The notes under the pieces: generated by a model
What the model saw: only the letters and a program-made list of their open reading frames with translations
The model's database searches: none
What the model was told of the DNA's origin: nothing
Origin: JAFAZJ01 sp964437145
GTDB lineage: Bacteria > Pseudomonadota > Alphaproteobacteria > Reyranellales > Reyranellaceae
Length of the DNA: 64,000 nt
Direction of reading: 5' to 3'
Assembly: GCA_964437145.1 (NCBI GenBank)
Contig: CAYTFW010000009.1
Location: 7,823-71,822, forward strand
Shown: positions 37,737 to 46,401 of the stretch, piece after piece
Layout: each line of letters starts with the position of its first letter
How positions within the stretch are numbered: the first letter of the stretch is position 1
Made by a program: the position numbers and the translations under genes

Positions 37737-38180
37737 ATGTCCCATCCGAAGATCGCCATCGTCGGGCCGCAAGCCGGCCAATCACTCAACGTGCTGGGCG
37801 CCCCCATGCTGGTGATGAGCGCCGGGACCGCCGGCCCGCTCTTCGTCGCCGACCACCCGCTGCCGGCGGGCTATGCCGTGCCGCCGCATGTCCATGACGG
37901 CGATGACGAAGCCTTCTTCGTCGTCGAAGGCGAGCTGACGCTCGACACCGATGACGGCACCCGTGTCGCCGCGACCGGCTCGTTCGTCCATCTGCCGGCC
38001 GGCGTGCGCCACGGCTTTCGCAATGAGACCGCCGGCGTCACCCGTCTGTTGGTGCTGGGCTCGTCCGTGTCGAAGTTGGCGCCCATGTTCCGGGATCTGG
38101 ACCGCCTGACGGCGCGTGGCGGTTTCGGTCCGGCCGATGTCGGTGCGGCCTGCGCCGCGCACGGCGTCACGATCGGCTGA
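37737..38180 (+). CDS. Cupin domain-containing protein
   Basis: 147 residues, single cupin fold. Metal-site pattern: PPHVHDGDDEAFFVVEGELTL (about 51-71) gives the H-x-H and E of cupin motif 1, and PAGVRHGFRN gives the histidine of motif 2. Such small cupins include isomerases, dioxygenases and quercetinase-like enzymes; the activity cannot be told here. AAGGAGG is ideally spaced before ATG 37737. It is divergent from the LysR gene, which probably regulates it. The convergent kinase gene ends 13 nt after its stop. Confidence 0.83.
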   Translation: MSHPKIAIVGPQAGQSLNVLGAPMLVMSAGTAGPLFVADHPLPAGYAVPPHVHDGDDEAFFVVEGELTLDTDDGTRVAATGSFVHLPAGVRHGFRNETAGVTRLLVLGSSVSKLAPMFRDLDRLTARGGFGPADVGAACAAHGVTIG

Positions 38181-38193
38181 CCGGGTCGCCCGG

Positions 38194-39612
38194 CTACACC
38201 GGCACCCTGATCCGCGCGCGCAGACCGCCCAGCGGCGAGTCCTCGAGATGGACGTCGCCGCCATGGCTGCGCGCCACGTCGCGCGCGATGGTCAGGCCCA
38301 GGCCGACGCCACCGGTGCGCGGGTTGCGCGAGCGGTCGAGCCGATGGAAGGGGCGGAACATCTCCTCGCGCCGCGCCGCCGGGATGCCCGGCCCGTCGTC
38401 GTCGACGATCACCTCGACCGCCGCCTTGCGGCGCGCGAAGGTCACCTCGACCCGCTTGCCATAGCGCTGGGCGTTGGACACCAGGTTGCCGATGGCGCGC
38501 TTCATCGCCAGCGGCCGCACGATGGCGTGCGGCTCGCCCTCGATGCGCGTCGCGACACTGGCGCCGTCGCGGCGCGCGCCCTCGACGACGTCGGTGATGA
38601 GATGCGACAGGTCGGTGTCGACCGGCTGCTCGTCACCCTCGCCGCGGGCGAAGGCGAGGTAGCCTTCGACCATGCGCTCCATGTCGGCGACGTCGGCCTC
38701 CAGCTCGCGCTTCTCCGGCCCTTCGTCGAGCATGGCGAGGCTGAGCTTCATGCGTGTGAGCGGCGTGCGCAGATCGTGGCTGACGCCGGCCAGCATCTCG
38801 GTGCGTTGCTGGATCTGGCGACCCAGGCGCTCGCGCATGGTGAGGAAGGCGCTGGCGGTCTGGCGCGCCTCGATCGAACCCTCGGGCCGGAAATCCGGCA
38901 CGTCGCGGCCCTTGCCCAGCGCGTCGGCGATCATGCCGATCTTTCTGACCGGCCTGAGCTCGCGGCGCACGAAGAGGATGGCCAGCCCGAACAGGATCAG
39001 GCTCATGCCGGCGATCAGCACCACGAACAGCCAGGAGGTGCGCGTCCACAAGCGCGAAAGCGGCGCCACCATGCGCAGCGTGCCGTCGGGCAGCTGCACG
39101 GCGATGATCACCTTCTTCTCCTGCGACTCGGCGTCGATGGCGTAGGGCCGCTGCAGGTAGAGATCGAGCATGCCGGCGAGCTCGCGCTGCATGATGCTGA
39201 GCACCGGCGGCCCGGGCCACGGCGCGATCTTCTCGCCTTTGGTGAAGGTCATCGGGCCGCGGAAGTCGATCTCGGCGCGCTCGAGCAGCCACTGGAAGCG
39301 CGCGTCGTCGGGGCCGAAGCGCTCGTGCGCGGCGATCACCAGGTTGATGTCGCCGACCAGCGAGCGCGCCATGCGCCTGGTCACGTTGTCCCAGAGGATG
39401 TCGTAGAACAACCAGGTGACGAAGATCTGCAGCACCAGCGCCGGCATCATGATGGCGAGCGTGGCGCGGCCGAACAGGGTGCGCGGCACCAAGGTGCCGA
39501 CGGCCTGGCGCGGGCGCAGGTCGCGCAGATAGTGCAGCGCGCGCAAGAGCGCGTTGCGCAAGGTCGCGAGCGGCCGCATGACACCGGCGCGACCGAGGTC
39601 GCCGATGCTCAT
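38194..39612 (-). CDS. EnvZ-like sensor histidine kinase
   Basis: 472 residues. Transmembrane helices at about 48-70 and 193-215 flank a periplasmic sensor region (about 71-192). HAMP follows (about 216-268). The DHp box AGVSHDLRTPLTRMKL has the phospho-accepting His279. HATPase_c carries NLVSNAQRYG (N box), VDDDGPGIP (G1) and GGVGLGLTIA (G2). It pairs with the OmpR-like regulator upstream (39809-40498). A 196-nt palindromic repeat region separates the two genes, which may reduce kinase expression relative to the regulator. The stimulus is unknown. Confidence 0.9.
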   Translation of the reverse strand: MSIGDLGRAGVMRPLATLRNALLRALHYLRDLRPRQAVGTLVPRTLFGRATLAIMMPALVLQIFVTWLFYDILWDNVTRRMARSLVGDINLVIAAHERFGPDDARFQWLLERAEIDFRGPMTFTKGEKIAPWPGPPVLSIMQRELAGMLDLYLQRPYAIDAESQEKKVIIAVQLPDGTLRMVAPLSRLWTRTSWLFVVLIAGMSLILFGLAILFVRRELRPVRKIGMIADALGKGRDVPDFRPEGSIEARQTASAFLTMRERLGRQIQQRTEMLAGVSHDLRTPLTRMKLSLAMLDEGPEKRELEADVADMERMVEGYLAFARGEGDEQPVDTDLSHLITDVVEGARRDGASVATRIEGEPHAIVRPLAMKRAIGNLVSNAQRYGKRVEVTFARRKAAVEVIVDDDGPGIPAARREEMFRPFHRLDRSRNPRTGGVGLGLTIARDVARSHGGDVHLEDSPLGGLRARIRVPV

Positions 39613-39621
39613 GAGTCAGCC

Positions 39622-39772
39622 TCAACCCTCTCCCCGCATGCGGGGAGAGGGAGGGACCCATCGCGCGCAGCGCGATGGGAGGGTGAGGGGCTCGTGCGAC
39701 GGCTGAGATCGCGACCAGATAAGTCACAGCCCCTCACCCCGACCCTCTCCCCGCAAGCGGGGAGAGGGAGGA
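39622..39772. repeat. Palindromic intergenic repeat, paired inverted copies
   Basis: CCCTCTCCCCGC-ATGC-GGGGAGAGGG and CCCTCTCCCCGC-AAGC-GGGGAGAGGG hairpins face each other, with GGGTGAGGGGCT / AGCCCCTCACCC inside and a CATCGCGC/GCGCGATG hairpin. Same family as 12711-12825 and 28493-28648. It fills the space between the response regulator and the kinase genes. Confidence 0.75.
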
Positions 39773-39808
39773 ATGGCAGAGCCGAACCCGCACGTGGCCG
39801 CACCTGCT

Positions 39809-40498
39809 TCATTCGCCCACCAGCCGGTAGCCCGCGCCGCGCGCCGTCAGCAGGTAGCGCGGGAAGCGGGGGTCGGGCTCGATCTTGCGCCGAAGCCGGG
39901 TGACATGCACGTCGATCGTGCGCGCGTTGACGTCGCCCCCCAGCTCGCGCGCCAGCGCCTCGCGGTCGACCGGATCGCCGTCGCGGGCGGCGAGCGCGCG
40001 CAGCAGCACGACCTCCGCCTCGGTCAGCCGGATACGCTCGCCGTTCTCGCGCAGCAGCTCGCCGCGGCCGAGGTCGAAGCGCATGCCGCCCAGTGTCACG
40101 GTCTCGACCGGCGGCGGCGTGCGCCGCTGCTCGGCGCGCCGCAGCAGGGCCTGAAGCCGCAGCACCAGCTCGCGCGGCTCGAACGGCTTGGCGAGGTAGT
40201 CGTCGGCGCCGCTCTCCAGGCCGGCGACGCGGTCGCGCGGCTCGTTCATCGCCGTCAGCATCAGGATCGGCATGGCGCGATCCTTGGCGCGCAGCGCGGT
40301 GGCGAACTCGACGCCGCTCTCGCCCGGCATCATCACGTCGAGCACCATCAGGTCGAACTGCATCGCCGTCATGCTCTGGCGCGCCTCGGCGGCGTCGCCG
40401 GCCAGCGTCACGCGAAAGCCGTTGCGCGACAGGTAGCCGCGCAGCAGCTCGCGCAAGCGCTGGTCGTCGTCGACGACCAGGATGTGGGGCTCGTCCAT
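39809..40498 (-). CDS. OmpR-like response regulator
   Basis: 229 residues. The receiver domain (about 5-118) has acidic residues Asp10-Asp12, phospho-acceptor Asp54 (VLDVMMPG) and conserved Lys in YLAKPFEPREL. The C-terminal OmpR/PhoB winged helix (about 135-228) has the LTEAEVVLLRAL and RTIDVHVTRLRRKIEPD motifs. It controls transcription when phosphorylated by the EnvZ-like kinase downstream. It follows the MarR gene with a 5-nt gap, giving a MarR-OmpR-EnvZ operon known from other alphaproteobacteria. Confidence 0.92.
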   Translation of the reverse strand: MDEPHILVVDDDQRLRELLRGYLSRNGFRVTLAGDAAEARQSMTAMQFDLMVLDVMMPGESGVEFATALRAKDRAMPILMLTAMNEPRDRVAGLESGADDYLAKPFEPRELVLRLQALLRRAEQRRTPPPVETVTLGGMRFDLGRGELLRENGERIRLTEAEVVLLRALAARDGDPVDREALARELGGDVNARTIDVHVTRLRRKIEPDPRFPRYLLTARGAGYRLVGE

Positions 40499-40503
40499 CG
40501 CGT

Positions 40504-41007
40504 TTAGCGGCGCACGCCGATGTGCCGCTCGATCTCCGGCCGCTGCTCGCGGTCGAGCATGCCCAGCATGACACGGCGGAAACCGGCCACGGCGTCGGCG
40601 CCGGCCTCGCCGAAGGCGCGCGCGAAGCGCGCCCGCTGGCGGCTGGTCAGCTCGCGCTCGAGTTCCTCGCCCTTGGTGGTCAGCGCCAGCAGGCGCTGGC
40701 GGCGGTCGTTACGCCCGGTGTCCTGCGAGACGTAGCCGCCGTCGATCAGCTCGCGCAGCACGCGCGAGAGCGATTGCTTGGTGATCTTCAGGATGCGCAG
40801 CAGGCCGCCGACGGTGATGCCGGGGTTGCGGCCGATGAAATAGATCGCGCGGTGATGGGCGCGGCCGAAGCCCACCGCCACCAGCATCTGGTCGGCCTCG
40901 CCGGTGAAATCGCGGTAGGCGAAGAACAAGAGCTCGATGCTCTGGCGCAGGTCGTCGTCGCGTACGAAGGGCGGGATGGAAATGGGCGCGGCGCGGGCGT
41001 CGGACAT
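40504..41007 (-). CDS. MarR family winged-helix regulator
   Basis: 167 residues from ATG 41007; the much longer open frame upstream is spurious. MarR fold: RAIYFIGRNPGITVGGLLRIL (helices), KITKQSLSRVLRELIDGGYV (recognition helix region), then the wing QDTGRNDRRQRLLALT. First gene of the MarR-OmpR-EnvZ operon and divergent from the class IV aminotransferase gene (210 nt between starts), which is a likely target. Direct repeats ATTGACAT and ACTGACAT in the shared region may be its sites. Confidence 0.87.
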   Translation of the reverse strand: MSDARAAPISIPPFVRDDDLRQSIELLFFAYRDFTGEADQMLVAVGFGRAHHRAIYFIGRNPGITVGGLLRILKITKQSLSRVLRELIDGGYVSQDTGRNDRRQRLLALTTKGEELERELTSRQRARFARAFGEAGADAVAGFRRVMLGMLDREQRPEIERHIGVRR

Positions 41008-41123
41008 GCTTGATCTGATTGTTGAGCGGGATTGTGGCGATCCTAGGCGATAGGACCGATGCGGGAAAGGTTCGGAACGGGATTTGTCATGATTGCTGTC
41101 AGGATGGATATGAGTCAGTTCTA

Positions 41124-41151
41124 TTGACATAGTCTGTATTACTGACATTAT
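41124..41151 (+). promoter_or_regulatory. Probable promoter of the aminotransferase gene
   Basis: TTGACA at 41124-41129 and CATTAT at 41146-41151, spacer 16 nt, 66 nt before the aminotransferase start. The surrounding sequence is unusually AT-rich for the window. ATTGACAT (41123-41130) and ACTGACAT (41141-41148) are direct repeats over the promoter, where a repressor would act. Confidence 0.55.
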
Positions 41152-41217
41152 GGTGGAAAGTTGCCCCAGAGCGATTCCCAATGGAACGACCGGGACAATT
41201 CTGGAGGGAGAATTGTC

Positions 41218-42150
41218 ATGATCGAAACGATGGACGACCGCGACGGTTGGATCTGGCTGGACGGCCAGCTCGTGCCGTGGCGCGAGGCGCGCGCCCACGC
41301 GCTGACCCACGCGCTGCACTACGGCTCCTCGGTCTTCGAGGGCGAGCGCATCTATGGCGGCCGGGTCTTCCGGCTGGCGGCGCACAGCGCGCGCCTGCTG
41401 CGCTCGGCGCGGATGGTCGACCTGGTGATCCCCTGGACGCGCCGGCAGATCGACGCGGCGACGCGCGCGGTGGTCGCGGCCAATGGGCTCAGCGAAGGCT
41501 ATGTCCGGCCGATCGCCTGGCGCGGCTCGGAGGCGCTGGGCGTCTCGGGGATCGGCACGGCGACGCATCTCGCCATCGCGCCCTGGGCGTGGCCGAACTA
41601 TTTCAGCGGCGAGGCCAAGATGCGTGGCGTGCGCTTGCGCATGGCCCAGTTCCGCCGGCCAGCGCCGGAGAGTGCACCGGGCGAGAGCAAGTGCGGCGGC
41701 CTGTACGTGATCTGCACCCTGGAGAAAGACCGCGCCATCGCCGCCGGCTTCGACGACGCGCTGATGCTGGATTGGAAGGGCAGGGTGGCCGAGGCGACCG
41801 GCGCCAATGTCTTCCTGTCGATCGACGGCCGGATCGTCACGCCCCGGCCGGACAACTTCCTCGACGGCATCACGCGCCGCGCCGTGATCGGGCTCTGCCG
41901 CGCGCGCGGGCTGGAGGTCGAGGAGCGCGAGGTGCGGCCGGAAGACCTTGCGCGCGCCAGCGATGTGTTCCTCACCGGATCGGCATCGGAGATCACGCCG
42001 GTGCGCGAGATCGAGGGCCGCCACTACCAGGTCGGCAAGCTGGCCAAGACGCTGATCGACGACTTCGCCGCCCTGGTGTTGCGCGAAAACGCCGAGGGCT
42101 TCGGCGAGAACGACCACCTCGTCGACGAGCCCACGGAGCGCGCGGCATGA
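41218..42150 (+). CDS. ilvE: Branched-chain amino acid aminotransferase (class IV PLP)
   Basis: 310 residues, fold type IV aminotransferase. Motifs: THALHYGSSVFEGERIY (about 30-46) and PLP-binding Lys158 in GESKCGGLY. ANVFLSIDG and the TGSASEITPV segment bind the cofactor phosphate and substrate carboxylate. The usual reaction is transamination of Leu, Ile and Val with 2-oxoglutarate. The class also contains D-amino acid aminotransferase and ADC lyase, but the YGSSVFEG pattern favours BCAT. GGAGGGAG lies 7 nt before ATG 41218. Divergent from MarR; the next gene overlaps by ATGA. Confidence 0.88.
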   Translation: MIETMDDRDGWIWLDGQLVPWREARAHALTHALHYGSSVFEGERIYGGRVFRLAAHSARLLRSARMVDLVIPWTRRQIDAATRAVVAANGLSEGYVRPIAWRGSEALGVSGIGTATHLAIAPWAWPNYFSGEAKMRGVRLRMAQFRRPAPESAPGESKCGGLYVICTLEKDRAIAAGFDDALMLDWKGRVAEATGANVFLSIDGRIVTPRPDNFLDGITRRAVIGLCRARGLEVEEREVRPEDLARASDVFLTGSASEITPVREIEGRHYQVGKLAKTLIDDFAALVLRENAEGFGENDHLVDEPTERAA

Positions 42151-42506
42151 TCCCCGCGCGCGTTCTGGCGTGGCGTGAAGCGTGGCACAGCGGCGACGCC
42201 GAACGCGTCGCCGCGCTCTACGCCCAAGACGGCACGCATGACAGCGCCAAGGTCGCCGCCGCGATGCCCGAGCTGGGCGGCCGCACCGCGCTCGGCGGCC
42301 GCGACGAGGTCCGCGCCTACGCCACCAAGGCCTTCAAGCGCGTGCACTGGCTGCGCTTCGAATTCCTCAACGTCGTTGAGAGCGAGTCGCTATCGGCGAT
42401 GGAGTACCTGCGCACGTCAGGCATCGATCCCACGCCGCATCGCGTGGTCGAAATCCTCGAATGGGACGGCGATCTCTTGAAGGCGGTGCGGGTCTATCAC
42501 CCCTGA
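42147..42506 (+). CDS. NTF2-like (SnoaL-type) protein
   Basis: 119 residues with the cone-shaped NTF2-like pattern: AWREAWHSGDAERVAALYAQDG at the N-terminus, then GRDEVRAYATKAF, and a C-terminal strand series VVEILEWDGDLLKAVRVYHP. Members are small enzymes (isomerases, dehydratases) or ligand-binding proteins; the function is unknown. ATG 42147 overlaps the aminotransferase stop (ATGA), so the two are coupled. Convergent with moaE 5 nt further. Confidence 0.78.
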   Translation: MIPARVLAWREAWHSGDAERVAALYAQDGTHDSAKVAAAMPELGGRTALGGRDEVRAYATKAFKRVHWLRFEFLNVVESESLSAMEYLRTSGIDPTPHRVVEILEWDGDLLKAVRVYHP

Positions 42507-42511
42507 GCGCG

Positions 42512-42979
42512 TCAGCGCTCCCACTTCCGCGCCGCCTGGTCGTCGCCTTCGTGGGCACCGACCCATTGCTCGCCCTTGGGCGTGTCCTCGACCTTCCAGA
42601 ACGGCGCCTTGGTCTTGAGCCAGTCGATCAGGAAGTGGCAGGCCTCGAAGGCGGCCTCGCGGTGCGGCGAGGCGACGGCGACCAGCACGATGCGATCGCC
42701 GGGCTCGAGGCGGCCGTAGCGGTGGATGATCAGCGTGGCTTCGAGCGGCCAGCGCCTGTTGGCCTCGGCCTCGATCTCCTCGAGCGCCGTCTCGGTCATG
42801 CCGGGGTAGTGCTCGAGCGTCATCGCGCTCACGGCCTCGCGGTGATAGCCCTCGCGCACGTGCAGGTCGCGCACCAGGCCGACGAAGCTGGTGATGGCGC
42901 CGACGCGCTTGTTACCGGCCGCCAGCGCCGCGAGCTCGGCACCGACGTCGAAGTCCTCGCGCTGGACACGCACGCTCAT
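42512..42979 (-). CDS. moaE: Molybdopterin synthase catalytic subunit MoaE
   Basis: 155 residues from ATG 42979. MoaE inserts sulfur, carried on the MoaD C-terminus, into precursor Z to form the molybdopterin dithiolene. Conserved segments: GAITSFVGLVRD, LEHYPGM, IIHRYGRLEPGD, VASPHREAAFEACHFLIDWLKTKAPFWK, with the catalytic lysines in the last motif. The frame to 43102 runs across a repeat and is rejected. It is the last gene of the uvrC-pgsA-moaD-moaE string. Confidence 0.93.
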   Translation of the reverse strand: MSVRVQREDFDVGAELAALAAGNKRVGAITSFVGLVRDLHVREGYHREAVSAMTLEHYPGMTETALEEIEAEANRRWPLEATLIIHRYGRLEPGDRIVLVAVASPHREAAFEACHFLIDWLKTKAPFWKVEDTPKGEQWVGAHEGDDQAARKWER

Positions 42980-43002
42980 GACGGGGCCACGAAAGTGAGA
43001 CT

Positions 43003-43066
43003 GTCGTCCCGAGCGCAGCGAGGGACCCAGGAACTTGCCTGGATCCCTCGCTGCGCTCGGGACGAC
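43003..43066. repeat. Inverted repeat between moaD and moaE
   Basis: GTCGTCCCGAGCGCAGCGAG at 43003 and CTCGCTGCGCTCGGGACGAC ending at 43066 form long arms joined through CCAGG/CCTGG. Same family as 22334-22414. It stands within the operon between moaD and moaE. Confidence 0.75.
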
Positions 43067-43094
43067 AGAAGGGGATTGCCACAGCATGTCACGG

Positions 43095-43346
43095 CTAGCC
43101 ACCCGTGAACGGCGGGAAGAACGCGACCTCGCTGGCGCCGGCGATCGGCGTGGCGAAGGTCGCGACCTTCTTGTCGATCGCCGCGCCGAAGATCTTGGCT
43201 TCGGAGAACGCGTCGGCGTGCCGCGCGCTGCGCGCCGAGAGCCAGGTCACCAGGTCCTGCACGGTGGCGATCTCCGGCGGCGGCGTGACGTCCTCCTCGG
43301 ATGTGCCGACCTTCTGCCGCAGCCAGGCGAAGTATTTCACTTTCAT
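43095..43346 (-). CDS. moaD: Molybdopterin converting factor subunit 1 (MoaD)
   Basis: 83 residues, ubiquitin-like fold, starting MKVKYFAWLRQKVG and ending in the essential Gly-Gly (PPFTGG), which is adenylated and thiocarboxylated by MoeB-type enzymes. It delivers sulfur to MoaE. The start at 43346 overlaps the pgsA stop (ATGA). Between moaD and moaE stands a palindromic repeat. Confidence 0.93.
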   Translation of the reverse strand: MKVKYFAWLRQKVGTSEEDVTPPPEIATVQDLVTWLSARSARHADAFSEAKIFGAAIDKKVATFATPIAGASEVAFFPPFTGG

Positions 43347-43960
43347 GGCACGCTCACGCTGCCGACCTTGGGTTTGGCCTCGCGCGGCGGCGGTGGCTCG
43401 GTCTCGGTCATGTGGGCGAGCGCCGAGCGCAGATAGTCGTAGCCGGTGATCAAGGTCAGGCCGGCGGCCGCCCACAGCAGCACCAGACCGGCGGTCATCG
43501 TCCAGGATGGGCCGGCATCGCCGACCAGCAGCACGGTCAGCGCCACCATCTGGATGGCGGTCTTCCATTTCGCCAGCTTGCTCACGGGCATGCCGATGCG
43601 CAGCTCGGCGAGGAACTCGCGCAGGCCGGAGACCAGCACCTCGCGGCAGAGGATGATCAGCGCCGCCAGGATGTGCACGCCGCGCAGGGTGCCGAAGCCG
43701 CACAGCATCATCAGCACGGCGGCGACCAGCAGCTTGTCGGCGATCGGATCGAGGAAGCGGCCGAGCTTGGAGATCTGCCGCCAGCGCCGCGCCAGCCAGC
43801 CATCGAAATAGTCGGTGATGCTGGCCGCCGCGAAGAGGATGGCGGCCGCCCAGCGCGCGCCATCGTGGCCCATCCAGCTGTCGAGCCAGAAGCAGGCGAT
43901 GACCACCGGGATCGCGGCGATGCGCGACAGCGTCAGAACGTTGGGCAGGTTGAACGGCAT
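43343..43960 (-). CDS. pgsA: CDP-diacylglycerol-glycerol-3-phosphate 3-phosphatidyltransferase
   Basis: 205-residue integral membrane enzyme that makes phosphatidylglycerophosphate, the first step to phosphatidylglycerol and cardiolipin. The CDP-alcohol phosphotransferase signature D-G-x2-A-R-x9-G-x2-D-x3-D is intact: Asp53-Gly54, Ala57-Arg58, Gly68, Asp71, Asp75. Several hydrophobic helices follow. The start MPFNLPNVLTLSRI is the family standard. It lies 20 nt downstream of uvrC on the minus strand, a conserved alphaproteobacterial arrangement. Confidence 0.93.
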   Translation of the reverse strand: MPFNLPNVLTLSRIAAIPVVIACFWLDSWMGHDGARWAAAILFAAASITDYFDGWLARRWRQISKLGRFLDPIADKLLVAAVLMMLCGFGTLRGVHILAALIILCREVLVSGLREFLAELRIGMPVSKLAKWKTAIQMVALTVLLVGDAGPSWTMTAGLVLLWAAAGLTLITGYDYLRSALAHMTETEPPPPREAKPKVGSVSVP

Positions 43961-43980
43961 GGTACGTACCGAAGGCGACT

Positions 43981-46029
43981 CTATCCGCCGCTCCTGAAAT
44001 GATCATGGACTTTCTTGGCGATCGTCTTGGAAACGCCCGGGGCGGCTTCGAGATCGCCCAGCGACGCCGCGGCCACGGCGCGCGCCGAGCCGAAATGATG
44101 GAGCAACGCGCGCTTGCGCGCCGCGCCGATGCCGGCGATCTCGTCGAGCGCCGACTTCGTCAGGCCAGCCGAACGCCGCGCGCGATGCGTGCCGATGGCG
44201 AAGCGATGCGCCTCGTCGCGCAGGCGCTGCAGGAAATACAGCACCGGGTCGCGCGGCTGCAACGAGAACGGCGGCTTGTCGGGCTGGAAGAAGCGCTCGC
44301 GCCCGGCGTCACGATCCGGCCCCTTGGCGATCGACACCAGTGACACATCTGTGACACCCAGCTCGGCGAATACCGCCTGCGCCTGGGTGAGCTGGCCGGC
44401 GCCACCGTCGATGATCACCAGGTCGGGCCAATTGCCGCCCTCGCGATCGGGGTCTTCCTTCAGCGCGCGCTGGAAGCGCCGTGTCAGCACCTCGCGCATC
44501 ATGCCGTAATCGTCGCCGGCGCTGATCGCGCCATCAGTCGGTCCGCCGGCCTCGTTGGCGGCGTCCTGTTGCGACGGCGCCAGCGCCGTGCGGATGTTGA
44601 ACTTGCGATAGGCGTTCTTGGTGAAGCCCTCCGGTCCGGCGACGATCATGGCGCCGATCGCGTCGCTGCCCTGGATGTGGCTGTTGTCGTAGACCTCGAT
44701 GCGCGCCGGCGGCGCCTCGAGCCCGAAGATTCGCGCCACGCCGTCGAGCAGCTTGCGCTGCGAGCTGCCCTCGGCCAGGCGGCGGCCCAGCGCCTCGCGC
44801 GCGTTGGTCAGCGCGTGGTCCATCAGCTCGCGGCGCGTACCACGCTTGGGGCAAATGATCTCGACCTTGCGCTCGCCCGCGGCCATCGACAGCGCGCCAG
44901 CGAGCAGCTCGGCCTCGGGCAGTTCGTGGCTGACCAGGATCTCAGCGGGCGGCGGGCGGCCGTCGTAGAACTGACCGATGAAGCTCTCCAGCACCTCAGG
45001 CACCGAAAGCTCGCGGCCATGCGTCGGGAAGTAGGCGCGGTTGCCGAGGTTCTGGCTGGCGCGCACGAAGAACACCTGCACGCCGATCTGGCCTTCCTGC
45101 TCGTAGGCGGCGAAGGCATCGGCCTCGTCGATGCCCGTCATCTCGATGGTCTGGTGCGCCTGGATCGCGGTCAGCGCGCGGATGCGGTCGCGGAACACCG
45201 CGGCCTTCTCGAAGTCGAGCGCCGTCGCGGCCTCTTCCATGCGCCGCGACAGGGTCTCCTGCACTTGGCGCGTACGGCCCGACAGGAAGTCGCGAACCTC
45301 GCCGACCAAGGTCTCGTACTCCTCCGGCGTCACACGCCCGACGCAGGGCGCGACGCAGCGCTTGATCTGATGCTGCAGGCAGGGCCGCGTGCGGGAGGAG
45401 AAGATCGAGTCCGAGCAGGAGCGCAGCGGGAAAGCGCGCTGCAGCGTGTAGAGCGTGTGCGTCACCGCGCCGGCCGAGGCGAAGGGGCCGAAATACTCGT
45501 CGTGCTGGTTGCGCGCGCCCCTATGCTTGGCGAGCTGCGGCCAGGCGTGATCGCGGCGGATGACGATGTAGGGGAACGACTTGTCGTCGCGCAGCAGCAC
45601 GTTGAAGCGCGGCCGGAAGCGCTTGATCAGGTTGTTCTCGAGCAGCAGCGCCTCGGCCTCGCTGCCGGTGACGACGAACTCCATCGTCGCCGTCGAGGAC
45701 ACCATGCGCATCAGGCGCGTCGAGAGCCGCGTCGGCTGAGTGTAGCTGGCGACGCGGCTCTTCAGCGAGCGCGCCTTGCCGACATAGAGCACCTCGCCCT
45801 TGCGATCGACCATGCGGTAGACGCCGGGCTTGCGCTGCAGGGTCTTCACATAGCCGGCGATGATCGCCGTGCCGGCCGCCAGCGAGCCCTCGGGCGGCGC
45901 GGCCGTCTCGAGCTCGGTCTCGACCGGGTCTTCCGAGGCGACCTCGACGACCACGTCGGCCGGTGTCGCGACCGCCGACGGATCGTCGGGGCCGGTCTGT
46001 GGCGGAAATGCGGCGAGCGGGTCGGGCAT
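43981..46029 (-). CDS. uvrC: Excinuclease ABC subunit C
   Basis: 682 residues; the nuclease of nucleotide excision repair making the 3' and 5' incisions with UvrAB. After an acidic N-terminal extension of about 55 residues come GIY-YIG (KPGVYRMVDRKGEVLYVGKA), a UVR domain (about 250-285), the RNase H-like endonuclease region with DLVIIDGGAGQL, and a C-terminal tandem HhH (LDEIAGIGAARKRALLHHFG and DLEAAPGVSKTIAKKV). The extension is longer than in E. coli UvrC; a shorter start is possible but no good internal ATG with SD is visible. First gene of the uvrC-pgsA-moaD-moaE string. Confidence 0.95.
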   Translation of the reverse strand: MPDPLAAFPPQTGPDDPSAVATPADVVVEVASEDPVETELETAAPPEGSLAAGTAIIAGYVKTLQRKPGVYRMVDRKGEVLYVGKARSLKSRVASYTQPTRLSTRLMRMVSSTATMEFVVTGSEAEALLLENNLIKRFRPRFNVLLRDDKSFPYIVIRRDHAWPQLAKHRGARNQHDEYFGPFASAGAVTHTLYTLQRAFPLRSCSDSIFSSRTRPCLQHQIKRCVAPCVGRVTPEEYETLVGEVRDFLSGRTRQVQETLSRRMEEAATALDFEKAAVFRDRIRALTAIQAHQTIEMTGIDEADAFAAYEQEGQIGVQVFFVRASQNLGNRAYFPTHGRELSVPEVLESFIGQFYDGRPPPAEILVSHELPEAELLAGALSMAAGERKVEIICPKRGTRRELMDHALTNAREALGRRLAEGSSQRKLLDGVARIFGLEAPPARIEVYDNSHIQGSDAIGAMIVAGPEGFTKNAYRKFNIRTALAPSQQDAANEAGGPTDGAISAGDDYGMMREVLTRRFQRALKEDPDREGGNWPDLVIIDGGAGQLTQAQAVFAELGVTDVSLVSIAKGPDRDAGRERFFQPDKPPFSLQPRDPVLYFLQRLRDEAHRFAIGTHRARRSAGLTKSALDEIAGIGAARKRALLHHFGSARAVAAASLGDLEAAPGVSKTIAKKVHDHFRSGG

Positions 46030-46401
46030 GGGGGCGAACGAAACCGGGGTGCCTGATGGGTATATTGGCGATGCGGCCCCGGTAAACTACCGCTCCGGCG
46101 TGAAGGCGGGCGCCGCCAGATCTGTGGAAAAGCCTGTTGGTTGTTTTGACGACCCAATTGCGACGCGACGAACACTGTCATCACTCGGACTGTCGGAGCA
46201 AGATCAACATGGCTCGGGAGATTTGTTTTAATATATTGATTTGCAAAGACAATTATTACTTCATTGCTCATCCCTGAAATGGACTATTCGCAATCGATCG
46301 AAGAAATGCCCATCGATGGGACGCTGTCGATAGGCTGTGTATGACCGTGATCTGACATGAGGTCACGCATCCTTGAGAGGCACCGGGAGCCGGCTTCCGC
46401 G
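46030..46401. other. Gene-free stretch between divergent uvrC and DsbD-like gene
   Basis: 372 nt without a supportable gene. The segment 46215-46275 is AT-rich (GTTTTAATATATTGATTTGC) and is the likely promoter zone for one or both divergent genes. A 22-codon ORF at 46210-46278 has no good ribosome-binding site and no recognisable sequence. I looked for an alphaproteobacterial SOS box (GTTC-N7-GTTC type) before uvrC and did not find a clear one. Confidence 0.4.

Noticed and set aside
46030..46140. SOS (LexA) box before uvrC
   Set aside because: No GTTC-N7-GTTC or GAAC-N7-GAAC arrangement found upstream of the start.
46210..46278. 22-codon ORF in the uvrC/DsbD-like intergenic region
   Set aside because: Poorly spaced ribosome-binding site, AT-rich promoter-like composition and no recognisable protein features.
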